A stretch of 64,000 nucleotides of DNA from Elizabethkingia sp. YR214. Lineage in GTDB: Bacteria; Bacteroidota; Bacteroidia; Flavobacteriales; Weeksellaceae. The translations under genes were made by a program, and so were the position numbers. The DNA is taken from positions 62,001 through 126,000 of the forward strand of contig NZ_QBUH01000003.1 in assembly GCF_003058195.1 (NCBI RefSeq), in the 5' to 3' direction. The stretch's first letter is position 1. Every line of letters starts with the position of its first letter. Of this stretch, positions 17,012 through 25,418 are shown piece after piece. Below the pieces are notes generated by a model. The model was not told the DNA's origin, ran no database searches, and saw only the letters and a program-made list of their open reading frames with translations.

Positions 17012-18106
17012 CTATTTATTTTTAAAAACTTCGTTTCTGTCAAAGAAATTGTATCCTAAATCAAATGTTGTGAAATTTTTATTTTTATCCTGAATTTTAA
17101 AAAACCTACCATCAGTTTCAACACTTCTCTTTAGTTTATCATATTCCTCATCATTGTAATTTTCTGATTTTATTAGGAATGAGGTATTGTAATATTTAGG
17201 AGTAAAACTTGATTGGGTAGGCTGTGAGCCAAATATTAAAGTCTGAAGGTAAAACGATTCAGAGTCCAGAAGTGATATTTTATTAAAACGAGATGAAATG
17301 ATTGGGTACTGATAATCTACAGGATTTAATTTTTTTGTTTGATATAAATAGCTTATTTTATTAATAATACGTCTTAATGCTTTTGGTGAAGATCTTCCAT
17401 AGTCATAAATAGTTTTATAAATTCGGCCATTTTTAATAAAACTAATACTGGCACTTTGTAAATCTGTTACGTTATAATCTCCATAATCATTTTTTAATGT
17501 TTCAAATTTAGCTTCATTAAGTTCGTGAACTATTTCTCTGAAAGTAGCAGGATCAAGATTACTGATAAATAAACCATCTTGGGTATTATATGCTTCTCCA
17601 TAGAATATAAGTTTCCCCTTGTCATCTATAGATGTTGAATTAATAGGACAGTCTCCGAAGCATGCTCCTAATGAAACTGTAATCTGATTTAAAGATGTTT
17701 TATCTGCTTTTCTAATTGGTTTCTTCTTAAAATAATAGATAGAAGAATCTTTATCTTGAAATGCAAGAGTGTCTTTGGTAAGTTTGTAAATAAAACGGGA
17801 ATAATAGCGTTTGGTATCTGGAGCGAGTATATATAAGCTATCCTTTTTTACATAATATTTGGAATCGTCTCCTAAGTATAAATTTTGTTTCTCATTTCTC
17901 CTAAAAAAGCCATCACTAATAACGAACACAGAGTCCTTCTTAAAGGCTATATCTGATCTGTAATAGCTTGTGCTTACTGAAGAATCCTCATTGTATTCAG
18001 GATTCGGAGGACTAAATTCCCATTCTCCGATAAGTAAATTTGTATCTACGGTATTTTTATTACAGGAAATAAAAGACAGAAATAATATTGCTAAAATTAA
18101 CCTCAT
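17012..18106 (-). CDS. DUF6438 domain lipoprotein
   Basis: The 364-residue protein starts with a lipoprotein signal (ILAILFLSFISC, Cys at about 15). The middle (about 138-225) has the DUF6438 pattern: ITVSLGACFGDCPINSTSIDDKG, then LIFYGEAYN and EIVHELNEAKFETLKNDY. The N-terminal third resembles a lipocalin-like stress or chaperone fold (LIGEWEFSPPNPEYNEDSS). Function is unknown. The start codon follows directly on the T-tract of the aspS terminator, so its expression is an open question. Confidence 0.75.
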   Translation of the reverse strand: MRLILAILFLSFISCNKNTVDTNLLIGEWEFSPPNPEYNEDSSVSTSYYRSDIAFKKDSVFVISDGFFRRNEKQNLYLGDDSKYYVKKDSLYILAPDTKRYYSRFIYKLTKDTLAFQDKDSSIYYFKKKPIRKADKTSLNQITVSLGACFGDCPINSTSIDDKGKLIFYGEAYNTQDGLFISNLDPATFREIVHELNEAKFETLKNDYGDYNVTDLQSASISFIKNGRIYKTIYDYGRSSPKALRRIINKISYLYQTKKLNPVDYQYPIISSRFNKISLLDSESFYLQTLIFGSQPTQSSFTPKYYNTSFLIKSENYNDEEYDKLKRSVETDGRFFKIQDKNKNFTTFDLGYNFFDRNEVFKNK

Positions 18107-18135
18107 AAAAAAAGCGAGGATGAAAAAACCTCGCT
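18107..18135 (-). terminator. aspS terminator abutting the lipoprotein start codon
   Basis: On the minus strand AGCGAGG pairs with CCTCGCT across a nine-base loop and is followed by seven T; the next three bases are the ATG of the DUF6438 gene. This leaves no space for a separate promoter or leader between them. Confidence 0.75.
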
Positions 18136-18141
18136 TCTAAT

Positions 18142-19896
18142 TTATGATTTTAAATCTAATTTTAATGCTAACTCATCGAGCTGCTCATTGGCGATTGATG
18201 CCGGAGCGTCGATCATTACATCTCGACCACTGTTATTCTTAGGGAAGGCGATGTAATCTCTGATTACTTCATTTCCGTCTAATACAGCTACAAGCCTGTC
18301 AAATCCGAAAGCCAGGCCACCGTGTGGAGGTGCTCCGTATTTGAAGGCATTCATTAAGAAGCCAAACTGAGCTTCTGCTTCTTCCGGTGTGAACCCAAGA
18401 AGACTGAACATCTGAGCCTGAAGATCTTTATCAAAGATTCTGATAGATCCGCCGCCGATTTCGTTACCGTTGATAACTAAGTCATAAGCATTTGCTCTTG
18501 CTTTTCCTGCTTCATTTTCCAGTAAATGGATATCTTCCGGCTTAGGAGAAGTAAAAGGGTGGTGCATTGCGTGGTATCTCTGTGTATCTTCATCCCATTC
18601 TAAAAGCGGGAAGTCAATAACCCAAAGCGGGGCGAATTCATTTCCTTTTCTTAGTCCAAGGCGGTTACCCAATTCCATTCTTAGTGCAGATAACTGTGCT
18701 CTTACTTTATTCTCGTTTCCGGAAAGTACAAGCATTAAGTCTCCGGGCTTAGCACCAAATTCTTCTGCAATTTTCTTTAAATCCTCTTCGTTATAGAACT
18801 TGTTAACAGAAGAAGTTACAACGCCATCGGCCTGATATTTTATCCATACCATACCTGTAGCGCCTATTTGTGGACGTTTTACCCAGTCGGTTAATTCATC
18901 AATTTGTTTTCTCGTGTACTCTGCACAACCTTCTACATTGATACCAACAACCAGTTCTGCTTCGTCAAAGATTTTAAAATCTTTACCTTTTACAAGATCA
19001 TTTAGTTCATGGAACTCCATTCCGAAACGAATATCCGGCTTGTCATTACCATATTTTTTCATAGCCTCTGCAAAAGTTATTCTCGGGAACTTTCCAAATT
19101 CCTGACCTGCAATGTCTTTCAATAAATTCTGAGTAAGACCCTCGAATATATTCATAACGTCTTCCTGCTCTACGAAAGCCATTTCACAGTCTATCTGGGT
19201 AAATTCCGGCTGTCTGTCGGCTCTTAGATCCTCGTCACGGAAGCATTTTACAATCTGGAAATATTTATCCATTCCGCCAACCATCAGTAGTTGTTTAAAG
19301 GTTTGCGGAGATTGAGGCAATGCATAAAACTGTCCCGGATTCATTCTGCTTGGTACAACAAAATCTCTTGCACCTTCAGGTGTAGATTTAATAAGAACCG
19401 GTGTTTCTACTTCAATAAATCCTTGGTCAGAAAGATAGTTTCTTACCTTCTGAGCCATTTTGTGACGGAAGATTAATTTATCCTTCACCGGATTTCTTCT
19501 GATATCCAGGTAACGGTATTTCATTCTCAGTTCTTCACCACCATCCGTTTCATCTTCGATAGTAAAAGGAGGAAGTTCGGAATTGTTCAGAATAGTTAAT
19601 TTTTCAACCAGAATTTCAATTTCTCCGGTTGGTATTTTAGGGTTTTTACTAGCTCTTTCGATTACTTTTCCGGTAACCTGAATTACAAATTCACGCCCCA
19701 GTTTTTTTGCGTCTTCTAATAAGGCTGCAGAAGAACGATCCTGATCGAAAACAAGCTGAGTTATTCCGTAACGATCTCGTAAATCTATCCAAATCATAAA
19801 ACCTTTATCACGGATAGTCTGTACCCATCCTGAAAGTGTTACTTCTTCGTTTAGATTCTTCAGAGATAATTCTCCGTTGGTGTGCGTTCGGAACAT
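18142..19896 (-). CDS. aspS: aspartate--tRNA ligase
   Basis: AspRS charges tRNA-Asp. The 584-residue length is standard for the bacterial form. Visible parts are the N-terminal OB-fold anticodon domain (about 1-105, [22 protein letters not shown]), class II motif 1 to 2 ([46 protein letters not shown]), the bacterial GAD insertion (about 280-415) and motif 3 ([15 protein letters not shown]). Nothing is missing. The upstream region to 20025 holds only a terminator for the gene cluster beyond. Confidence 0.97.
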   Translation of the reverse strand: MFRTHTNGELSLKNLNEEVTLSGWVQTIRDKGFMIWIDLRDRYGITQLVFDQDRSSAALLEDAKKLGREFVIQVTGKVIERASKNPKIPTGEIEILVEKLTILNNSELPPFTIEDETDGGEELRMKYRYLDIRRNPVKDKLIFRHKMAQKVRNYLSDQGFIEVETPVLIKSTPEGARDFVVPSRMNPGQFYALPQSPQTFKQLLMVGGMDKYFQIVKCFRDEDLRADRQPEFTQIDCEMAFVEQEDVMNIFEGLTQNLLKDIAGQEFGKFPRITFAEAMKKYGNDKPDIRFGMEFHELNDLVKGKDFKIFDEAELVVGINVEGCAEYTRKQIDELTDWVKRPQIGATGMVWIKYQADGVVTSSVNKFYNEEDLKKIAEEFGAKPGDLMLVLSGNENKVRAQLSALRMELGNRLGLRKGNEFAPLWVIDFPLLEWDEDTQRYHAMHHPFTSPKPEDIHLLENEAGKARANAYDLVINGNEIGGGSIRIFDKDLQAQMFSLLGFTPEEAEAQFGFLMNAFKYGAPPHGGLAFGFDRLVAVLDGNEVIRDYIAFPKNNSGRDVMIDAPASIANEQLDELALKLDLKS

Positions 19897-19989
19897 TTTA
19901 TTGTATTTAAAATTTGATTTTTTGGTTTCACTCAGGTAATTAGCCTGGCGGAATTTTTCAGGTGCAAAGATACGGAATTTAAAGAAAAA

Positions 19990-20022
19990 AGCCTTTTAGA
20001 ATTTTACTTCCAAAAGGCTTTT
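19990..20022 (-). terminator. terminator of the ankyrin gene cluster
   Basis: AAAAGCCTTTT and AAAAGGCTTTT form a stem around a loop of about 14 bases, with a T-run on the minus strand side. It lies directly after the 61-residue ORF. Confidence 0.7.
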
Positions 20023-20025
20023 TTA

Positions 20026-20211
20026 TTATTGCTTAATCCATTGAAGCACTGCGATGATTTTCTTGTCGTATGAAAGGTCTTTGAAATTATCACCATCTAC
20101 TATTTCTGTGTCCGGTTGACATACTTTCTGTACATAAGCATTCCAGATCAGCAATTGGAAAGCCTCCAAAGCCGATTGTTTTTTATTTTTAAAATGGTGA
20201 TTTGATATCAT
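20026..20211 (-). CDS. small protein of unknown function, coupled to the ankyrin gene
   Basis: This 61-residue ORF starts in an ATGA overlap with the stop of the ankyrin gene, a sign of translational coupling and the main reason to accept it. It is a soluble, mostly helical sequence with one Cys. I recognise no family. A terminator follows it directly. Confidence 0.5.
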   Translation of the reverse strand: MISNHHFKNKKQSALEAFQLLIWNAYVQKVCQPDTEIVDGDNFKDLSYDKKIIAVLQWIKQ

Positions 20212-20632
20212 TTCAGTAATGCTGCAATTTCCGGAAATTTGTAATTAATAGCATAATCGTAGGCTTTGTACCCTTTTTTATTAGTTATACTTTTATTAGC
20301 TCCTTTTTCCATTAATTTTTTTGCAAAATCTGTAGCCCCATATTTAGCTGCAAACATTAATGGGGATTTATCATCACAAATAAGGTTTAAGTCTGCTTTT
20401 TCTTCAATAAGTTTATTGAATAGCTCTTTGCTCTGCATTTTGATAGCTAATGAGAGGAGTGAATAAGAACTTTCTTTAAGAGAATAGCATTTGTTGATGT
20501 TTTCTTTGTTAACTATCTGTGAGAAGTTGCCAGTATTGTCGTACTGTAACATGTGCTTCATGTCATTGGAGAGTTCCTGCGCAGATGAAAGGGAACCGAA
20601 AGTAATAGTTACTATTAAAAGAATTTTTTCAT
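20208..20632 (-). pseudogene. ankyrin-repeat protein with apparent frameshift after its start codon
   Basis: An ATG at 20561 opens a 117-residue frame with at least two ankyrin repeats (DDKSPLMFAAKYGATDFAKKLMEKGANKSITNKKGYKAYDYAINYKFPEIAALL). The same frame reads further upstream through a full signal-peptide core and cut site (ILLIVTITFGSLSSAQELSND) but has no start of its own. An ATG with AAAAAA lies at 20632-20624 in another frame; one more A in that run would give MKKILLIVTITFGSLSSAQ joined in frame. The gene is therefore either a recent poly-A frameshift, a slippage-controlled gene or a sequencing indel. Without the signal peptide the product would stay in the cytoplasm from the internal ATG. 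Confidence 0.65.
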
Positions 20633-20647
20633 AATTGATAAGGTATT

Positions 20648-20851
20648 TTATGGTTTATATTCTAATATATCTCCTGGCTGGCAGTCTAAGGCTTTGCATA
20701 AAGCTTCCAGAGTAGAGAGCTTTATAGCTTTGGCTTTCCCTGTTTTCAGTATTGAAAGATTGGCTTGTGTAATGCCTATTTTTTCTGCAAGCTCCTGAGA
20801 CTGCATTTTGCGTTTTGCCAACATTACATCTACATTGATTATTATAGGCAT
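20648..20851 (-). CDS. XRE/YozG-type helix-turn-helix regulator
   Basis: This 67-residue protein is a bare Cro/C1-type DNA-binding domain of the YozG kind: VDVMLAKRKMQSQELAEKIGITQANLSILKTGKAKAIKLSTLEALCKALDCQPGDILEY. It starts 3 bases after the DUF2975 gene, and DUF2975 plus this regulator is a recurrent pair in many bacteria. It probably regulates its own operon. The ankyrin locus follows after about 15 bases. Confidence 0.9.
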   Translation of the reverse strand: MPIIINVDVMLAKRKMQSQELAEKIGITQANLSILKTGKAKAIKLSTLEALCKALDCQPGDILEYKP

Positions 20852-20854
20852 AGT

Positions 20855-21400
20855 TTAGATTGTTAGGTCGTTTTCTTCTTGTATTGATTTTCCTTTCACA
20901 AAAATTTCTTTTATAAGAAGAAGAACAGTTCCTGTTAATGTTAAAAAAAACGGAGATGTAAAGTCGTATTTTTTTGGAGTGACAGTTATATCAAAAACTA
21001 ATTGTAAAACTCCAAAAACCAATGTTCCATAACCTAGAATTTTTAGATATTTTACAGCATTTCCGACAAAAATATTGTCTTTAGAAAGTTGATTTACAAT
21101 TTGTATAGCCATATATAGAATGAAACAAATAGAAAGTAATCCTAAAAAGGCTATTCCTATTCCTTCAAAAGAATCTTCTGTAGATAATGTCATTTTTAGG
21201 AGTGGATAATGAAATTTTACTGATTCAATATCTGAATTTTCTAAATAGCTTTTTGAGATAAACTGATTTGTTTTATCTGTTATAGAATATGTACCTATCA
21301 GAATAAAAATCCATATACTCATAAGAATAAAGCCAGCCGAATAAATAAGAAATGGGATTCGAAGCCAGTATAGTATTGAGTTTTTGCCAATAATTTTCAT
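20855..21400 (-). CDS. DUF2975 membrane protein
   Basis: The 181-residue protein has four predicted membrane helices (about 15-35, 75-97, 114-135, 147-165) and matches the DUF2975 family, which is nearly always encoded beside a YozG-like XRE regulator, as here. Function is not known; the pairing suggests the membrane protein senses something and the regulator acts on it. The gene heads a minus-strand cluster of DUF2975, XRE, the ankyrin gene and a small ORF. Confidence 0.82.
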   Translation of the reverse strand: MKIIGKNSILYWLRIPFLIYSAGFILMSIWIFILIGTYSITDKTNQFISKSYLENSDIESVKFHYPLLKMTLSTEDSFEGIGIAFLGLLSICFILYMAIQIVNQLSKDNIFVGNAVKYLKILGYGTLVFGVLQLVFDITVTPKKYDFTSPFFLTLTGTVLLLIKEIFVKGKSIQEENDLTI

Positions 21401-21674
21401 AGTTAATACTTTAATTATATCGCAAATGTATAAATTTTTATCTTAATACGATAAAAATATTATTTAAAATAATAAAAATTATATTGCTTAATTTACTTTG
21501 AACTACTATATAACCAACGAGAATTTTTATACATAACTCCTGGTATTTTATAATTTAAGGCTAGATAATTCATAGTAATCATAAGGTAGTTCATACCACC
21601 AATTCTAAATTCAGTCTTAAAATTCACTTGATGGTAACGAACAATCCGTATTTTTACCATAGATGATTTAAGAC
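21401..21674. other. divergent intergenic region
   Basis: 274 AT-rich bases between the DUF2975 cluster and the LytTR regulator. A -7-like TATTTTTA lies before the plus-strand gene. I see no gene or RNA structure here. Confidence 0.5.
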
Positions 21675-22424
21675 ATGAAATACCTGATCGTAGAAGATGA
21701 ACGATTTGCCTATTTAGAAATAAAGCGAATGATGGTACGGCTTTGCCCTGAATATGTATTGGCAGGAAGGATAGAATCTGTAAAAGAGACTGTTTCTTTT
21801 CTCAAAAATAATTCGGTAGATCTGATCCTCTCGGATATCCATCTGGCCGATGGAGACTGCTTTGAAATATTTGAACAAGTTCATGTTTCAGCACCAATTA
21901 TCTTTACCACTGCTTATGATGAGCATGCTATTCGGGCTTTCAAATTAAATAGTATTGATTATTTATTGAAACCTATCGAAGAGGAACATTTAGCAGCTGC
22001 TCTGAAAAAGTTACAACAGCAGAATACAGGAAAAGGAGTTGCTTTTGATTATAAAAAAATAGAAGATGTATTACTGGGAAATCACAAGAAAAATCGTTTC
22101 CTTGTTCAAATTGGTGATACATATGAGCATATACACATCAACGAAATTGCTTTCTTTTATAGTGAAGAAAAAGTAGTTTTTCTACATACGCTTTCCAACA
22201 GAAGGTATGTTGTTGGTTATACCTTGGCAGAAATAGAAACACTTTTAGATCAAAAATTATTTTTTCGGGTTTCCCGGAATTGTGTTGCCAATATTACTTC
22301 TATAAAGAAAATTTCCAAATACTTCAACAGTCGTTTGAAGCTTATATTTGAGCCGAATTGTCCGCACGAAATCTTAGTCAGCCGTGAAAGGGTTTCAGAT
22401 TTTCTGAAATGGGTAGACGGATAG
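21675..22424 (+). CDS. LytTR-family response regulator
   Basis: The 249-residue regulator has a receiver domain (about 1-120) with E7/D8, phosphoacceptor D54 (LILSDIHLADGD) and the switch lysine (LLKPIEEEHL). A LytTR DNA-binding domain covers about 145-245 (NEIAFFYSEEKVVFLHT, YTLAEIETLLDQKLFFRVSRNCVANITSIKKI). Such regulators work with LytS-type kinases, and one is encoded directly downstream. Likely targets are the porin and hydrolase genes that follow, as an inference from position. Confidence 0.93.
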   Translation: MKYLIVEDERFAYLEIKRMMVRLCPEYVLAGRIESVKETVSFLKNNSVDLILSDIHLADGDCFEIFEQVHVSAPIIFTTAYDEHAIRAFKLNSIDYLLKPIEEEHLAAALKKLQQQNTGKGVAFDYKKIEDVLLGNHKKNRFLVQIGDTYEHIHINEIAFFYSEEKVVFLHTLSNRRYVVGYTLAEIETLLDQKLFFRVSRNCVANITSIKKISKYFNSRLKLIFEPNCPHEILVSRERVSDFLKWVDG

Positions 22425-22435
22425 AATTGAAAACA

Positions 22436-23431
22436 ATGAAAACAACGGATAAAAAACATATCATTGCTTTTGTACTTATAGTTGCAATACTATTGGTTTT
22501 CTTTTTCTATGTGTTTAAAACATTGACAGGGAAAGAAGGCGATTTTTTGCAGTTTTTTTTAATCAATCTGCTGCCATGTGTGCTTATTGCATCTGGTGAT
22601 TTTTTCATTGTTAATGCTATTTACAAATACCTGAAAATACGCAATATTTATTTTCATATTACATTGGACTTACTTATATCCTCATTGTTTTCTGTAGTGG
22701 TAATAATTTTGGGTAATATGATCATTAAAGGTCTTCCAGATTTTGATAGTAATCCGCAGATTATTAAATCTTCTATTTTTATTATTCTATGGAATAGTAT
22801 TGTCGTATTATTAATTGAAATATTCTTCTATAACCAACGGCAGATTAGTTCTGAAAACAAAATTGCAGTTATGGAAAAAGAGAGGATTCAATATCAATAT
22901 GAAACTTTAAAAGCACAGGTTAATCCTCATTTTTTATTCAACAGTCTGAATATTTTATCATCTCTGGCCTATGAAGATGCAGAGAAAACTAATCTTTTTG
23001 CAAAAAAAATGTCAGGTGTCTACCGTTATTTATTGTTAACAAATGAGCATCCTATAGTTACCCTGAAAGAAGAACTGGCTTTTCTGGACTCATATATATA
23101 TCTGGAAAAAATTCGGTTTGAAAACAATTTACTTATAGAAATCAGAAAGAATACAGAACTTAACAGAAAAGTAATCCCCGTAAGCTTACAATTACTGGTG
23201 GAAAATGCTGTAAAACATAATATTGCTACTTCCGGACAAAAACTAATGGTTCATATTGAAATATCTGCAGAAGGAATTATAGTATCTAATTTACTTCAGC
23301 TCAGGAAAACAGCTGACCGTGGTGGTGTAGGGTTAACAAACCTGCAAAATCAATATGCGCTATACAACAAAACTATTGATATTATAAAAACAGAAACAGA
23401 GTTTATAGTCAAAATGCCGTTTTTGGATTAA
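22436..23431 (+). CDS. LytS-type sensor histidine kinase
   Basis: This kinase of about 331 residues belongs to the His_kinase (PF06580) group that partners LytTR regulators. Four membrane helices fill residues 8-132. The conserved phosphorylation motif QVNPHFLFNSLNILSSL has H165, followed by the ATPase N box (LQLLVENAVKHNI) and a short G box (GGVGLTNLQNQY). The start is placed at ATG 22436, 11 bases after the regulator stop; an upstream ATG at 22409 would overlap the regulator and add nine residues. The N-terminal membrane part is the probable sensor. Confidence 0.9.
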   Translation: MKTTDKKHIIAFVLIVAILLVFFFYVFKTLTGKEGDFLQFFLINLLPCVLIASGDFFIVNAIYKYLKIRNIYFHITLDLLISSLFSVVVIILGNMIIKGLPDFDSNPQIIKSSIFIILWNSIVVLLIEIFFYNQRQISSENKIAVMEKERIQYQYETLKAQVNPHFLFNSLNILSSLAYEDAEKTNLFAKKMSGVYRYLLLTNEHPIVTLKEELAFLDSYIYLEKIRFENNLLIEIRKNTELNRKVIPVSLQLLVENAVKHNIATSGQKLMVHIEISAEGIIVSNLLQLRKTADRGGVGLTNLQNQYALYNKTIDIIKTETEFIVKMPFLD

Positions 23432-23618
23432 ATTCAAGCTTGGAGTTATCTGTTTTTTACCCATTGCCAGTGATTGAACAATGGTTTCTTTTTTATGGAG
23501 GATTTGATCCTCTGGAAAATGAATTTCATCCTGTCGATACTCAACTTTGTCTGAAAATGCTTCTGCAATGTATCTCTGATCAACAATTTTGCATAATAAT
23601 TATTTCAAATTTTCCACA
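23432..23618. other. intergenic region with a protein-like minus-strand frame
   Basis: 187 bases between the kinase and the porin gene. The minus strand reads open from 23599 to at least 23432 with a plausible protein composition (for example RYIAEAFSDKVEYRQDEIHF) but has no ATG and starts right after a stop. It may be a gene remnant. No confident gene is called. Confidence 0.3.
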
Positions 23619-24233
23619 ATGAAGAAGCGTGTGATTTTATCAGTTGTTGCTACAATAGCATTTCTTATGGTTTCAAATGCGGTAAATGCCCAGAAAAAAC
23701 TGTCTCTGGGATTTAAAGGTGAAATCAATTCTACATTCTACAAGAATGGTTCGGAGGGCATATATTCAAAAAGTTCTCCGGAATTAGGAGGTTCTGTCGG
23801 AGGGTTTTTAAAATATCATTTTGGGAAGTGGTTTGGTCTGCAAACTGATTTGATGGTTCATTACCGAAATTCTGAGATGGAGAATAGATTCACTGCTGAA
23901 AAATCAAAATTAGAATCCTATGACCTGGAATTGCCTGTTTATGGTGTTTTTCAATTTAATCTGGGAACAGGAAAAGTATTTTTTGGGGTAGGGCCTTACA
24001 TCGGTTACGGGATAAATGCTAAAATAGATCATATGGATATGTATAATAAAGATGCAGAAGGGAAAGCGCCAATGAAATGTCTCAATTATGGAGCTGCTGC
24101 CATGCTTGGATATAGTTTTGGACGCTTTCAGATCAATACTTCATATATATCTCAATATGGAATAGGGGTAATGGAAAATACCTTAGATATGAAACGTCAG
24201 TCTTTTGGGCTGGGAATCGGATATACTTTATAA
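23619..24233 (+). CDS. porin-family outer-membrane beta-barrel protein
   Basis: The start at ATG 23619 gives a normal signal peptide (MKKRVILSVVATIAFLMVSNAVNAQ); the open frame extends 30 bases upstream without function. The mature protein of about 180 residues has the alternating pattern of a small beta barrel of the OmpW/PorT-like outer-membrane group (LSLGFKGEINSTFYK, GGSVGGFLKYHFGKWFGLQTDLMVHYR, VFFGVGPYIGYGINAKI) and ends SFGLGIGYTL. Immune or transport function is not known. It follows the LytTR/LytS pair and may be its target. Confidence 0.83.
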   Translation: MKKRVILSVVATIAFLMVSNAVNAQKKLSLGFKGEINSTFYKNGSEGIYSKSSPELGGSVGGFLKYHFGKWFGLQTDLMVHYRNSEMENRFTAEKSKLESYDLELPVYGVFQFNLGTGKVFFGVGPYIGYGINAKIDHMDMYNKDAEGKAPMKCLNYGAAAMLGYSFGRFQINTSYISQYGIGVMENTLDMKRQSFGLGIGYTL

Positions 24234-24264
24234 ATTTTATCATGAACATAAAAATATTTAAAAA

Positions 24265-25374
24265 ATGAAAAAAATACTTCCAGTATGGATTGTTATTCTA
24301 ATGTCCTCATCTTTTATTTTTGCACAGAATATAAAGCCAAACAGGCCACAGGAGCCACAGGAGCCATATCCATATTATTCAGAAGATATTACTTTTGAAA
24401 ACAAACAAGCCGGAATAAATTTAGCCGGAACTTTGACACTTCCGAAAAAGGAAGGTATTTTTCCGGCAGTTATTTTAATTAGCGGAAGCGGACCACAAGA
24501 CAGGAACGAGGAATTAGCAGGACATAAACCGTTTCTTGTTTTGTCAGATTACCTTACAAGGAACGGAATTGCTGTTTTGCGTTATGATGATCGGGGAACA
24601 GCTTTGTCTGGGGGTGATTTTAAAAGCGCCACATCTGTAGATTTGGCAACCGATGTGGAAAGTGCCCTTGCTTATCTAAAAACAAGAAAAGAGATTGATC
24701 AGAAAAAGATAGGTTTAATAGGGCATAGTGAAGGTGGTCTGATTGCTCCGTTAGTCGCTGTAAAATCGAAAGGTGTAGCATTTATTGTAATGCTCGGAGG
24801 CCCAAGAATTCCCGGAGATAAGATACTTTTAATACAACAGAGACTGATAGCAAAAGCATCTGGAAAAAGTGAGAAAGAAATAAGGGGAACAGAGAGAATT
24901 AATAGAGAAATATTTGATGTTGTAAAAGGATCGTCTGATATAGAGCAGTTGAAAATAGATTTGAGAAGTGATTTGAAGAAATTTTTAAGTGCAAATCCGA
25001 ATTTAAGAATGAATGAGGGTATGACCGACGATGAATTCATCAACTCACAGGTTGATGCTTATACAACTCCCTGGATGCAATATTTTATCAAATATAATCC
25101 TAAGCCCATACTAGAAAAAGTAAAAATTCCGGTTTTAGCTCTTAACGGGGAGAAAGATCTTCAAATTACACCAAAAGAGAATTTAAAAGCTATAAAGAAG
25201 GCACTGAGAAAAGCCAAAAACAAAAATATAACAATCAAAGAAATACAGGATTTGAATCATTTGTTTCAGGAATCTGATACAGGTGCACTTCAGGAATATC
25301 AACGTATTGAGCAGACGTATTCACCAATTGCTTTGGCAGAAGTTTTGGATTGGTTAAATTTACAGATAAAGTAA
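24265..25374 (+). CDS. secreted alpha/beta hydrolase
   Basis: The 369-residue protein has a signal peptide (cut near FIFAQ) and an alpha/beta hydrolase domain related to acyl-peptidase and dienelactone hydrolase families. The oxyanion region GSGPQDRNEE, the DDRGTALSGGDF segment, the nucleophile elbow GHSEGG with S155, and the late DLNHLFQ histidine make up a complete catalytic set. Substrate is unknown; an esterase or peptidase role is likely. A short proline-rich stretch with a repeated PQEPQEP follows the signal. It lies 31 bases after the porin gene. Confidence 0.87.
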   Translation: MKKILPVWIVILMSSSFIFAQNIKPNRPQEPQEPYPYYSEDITFENKQAGINLAGTLTLPKKEGIFPAVILISGSGPQDRNEELAGHKPFLVLSDYLTRNGIAVLRYDDRGTALSGGDFKSATSVDLATDVESALAYLKTRKEIDQKKIGLIGHSEGGLIAPLVAVKSKGVAFIVMLGGPRIPGDKILLIQQRLIAKASGKSEKEIRGTERINREIFDVVKGSSDIEQLKIDLRSDLKKFLSANPNLRMNEGMTDDEFINSQVDAYTTPWMQYFIKYNPKPILEKVKIPVLALNGEKDLQITPKENLKAIKKALRKAKNKNITIKEIQDLNHLFQESDTGALQEYQRIEQTYSPIALAEVLDWLNLQIK

Positions 25375-25418
25375 AGTATAAAAGTGGCACATCTACACAA
25401 ACGCCAAAAAATAAAAAT

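Noticed and set aside
23440-23622. 60-codon plus-strand frame before the porin gene
   Set aside because: Begins at TTG, overlaps the porin start, and its composition is less protein-like than the opposite strand; kept only as part of the intergenic note.
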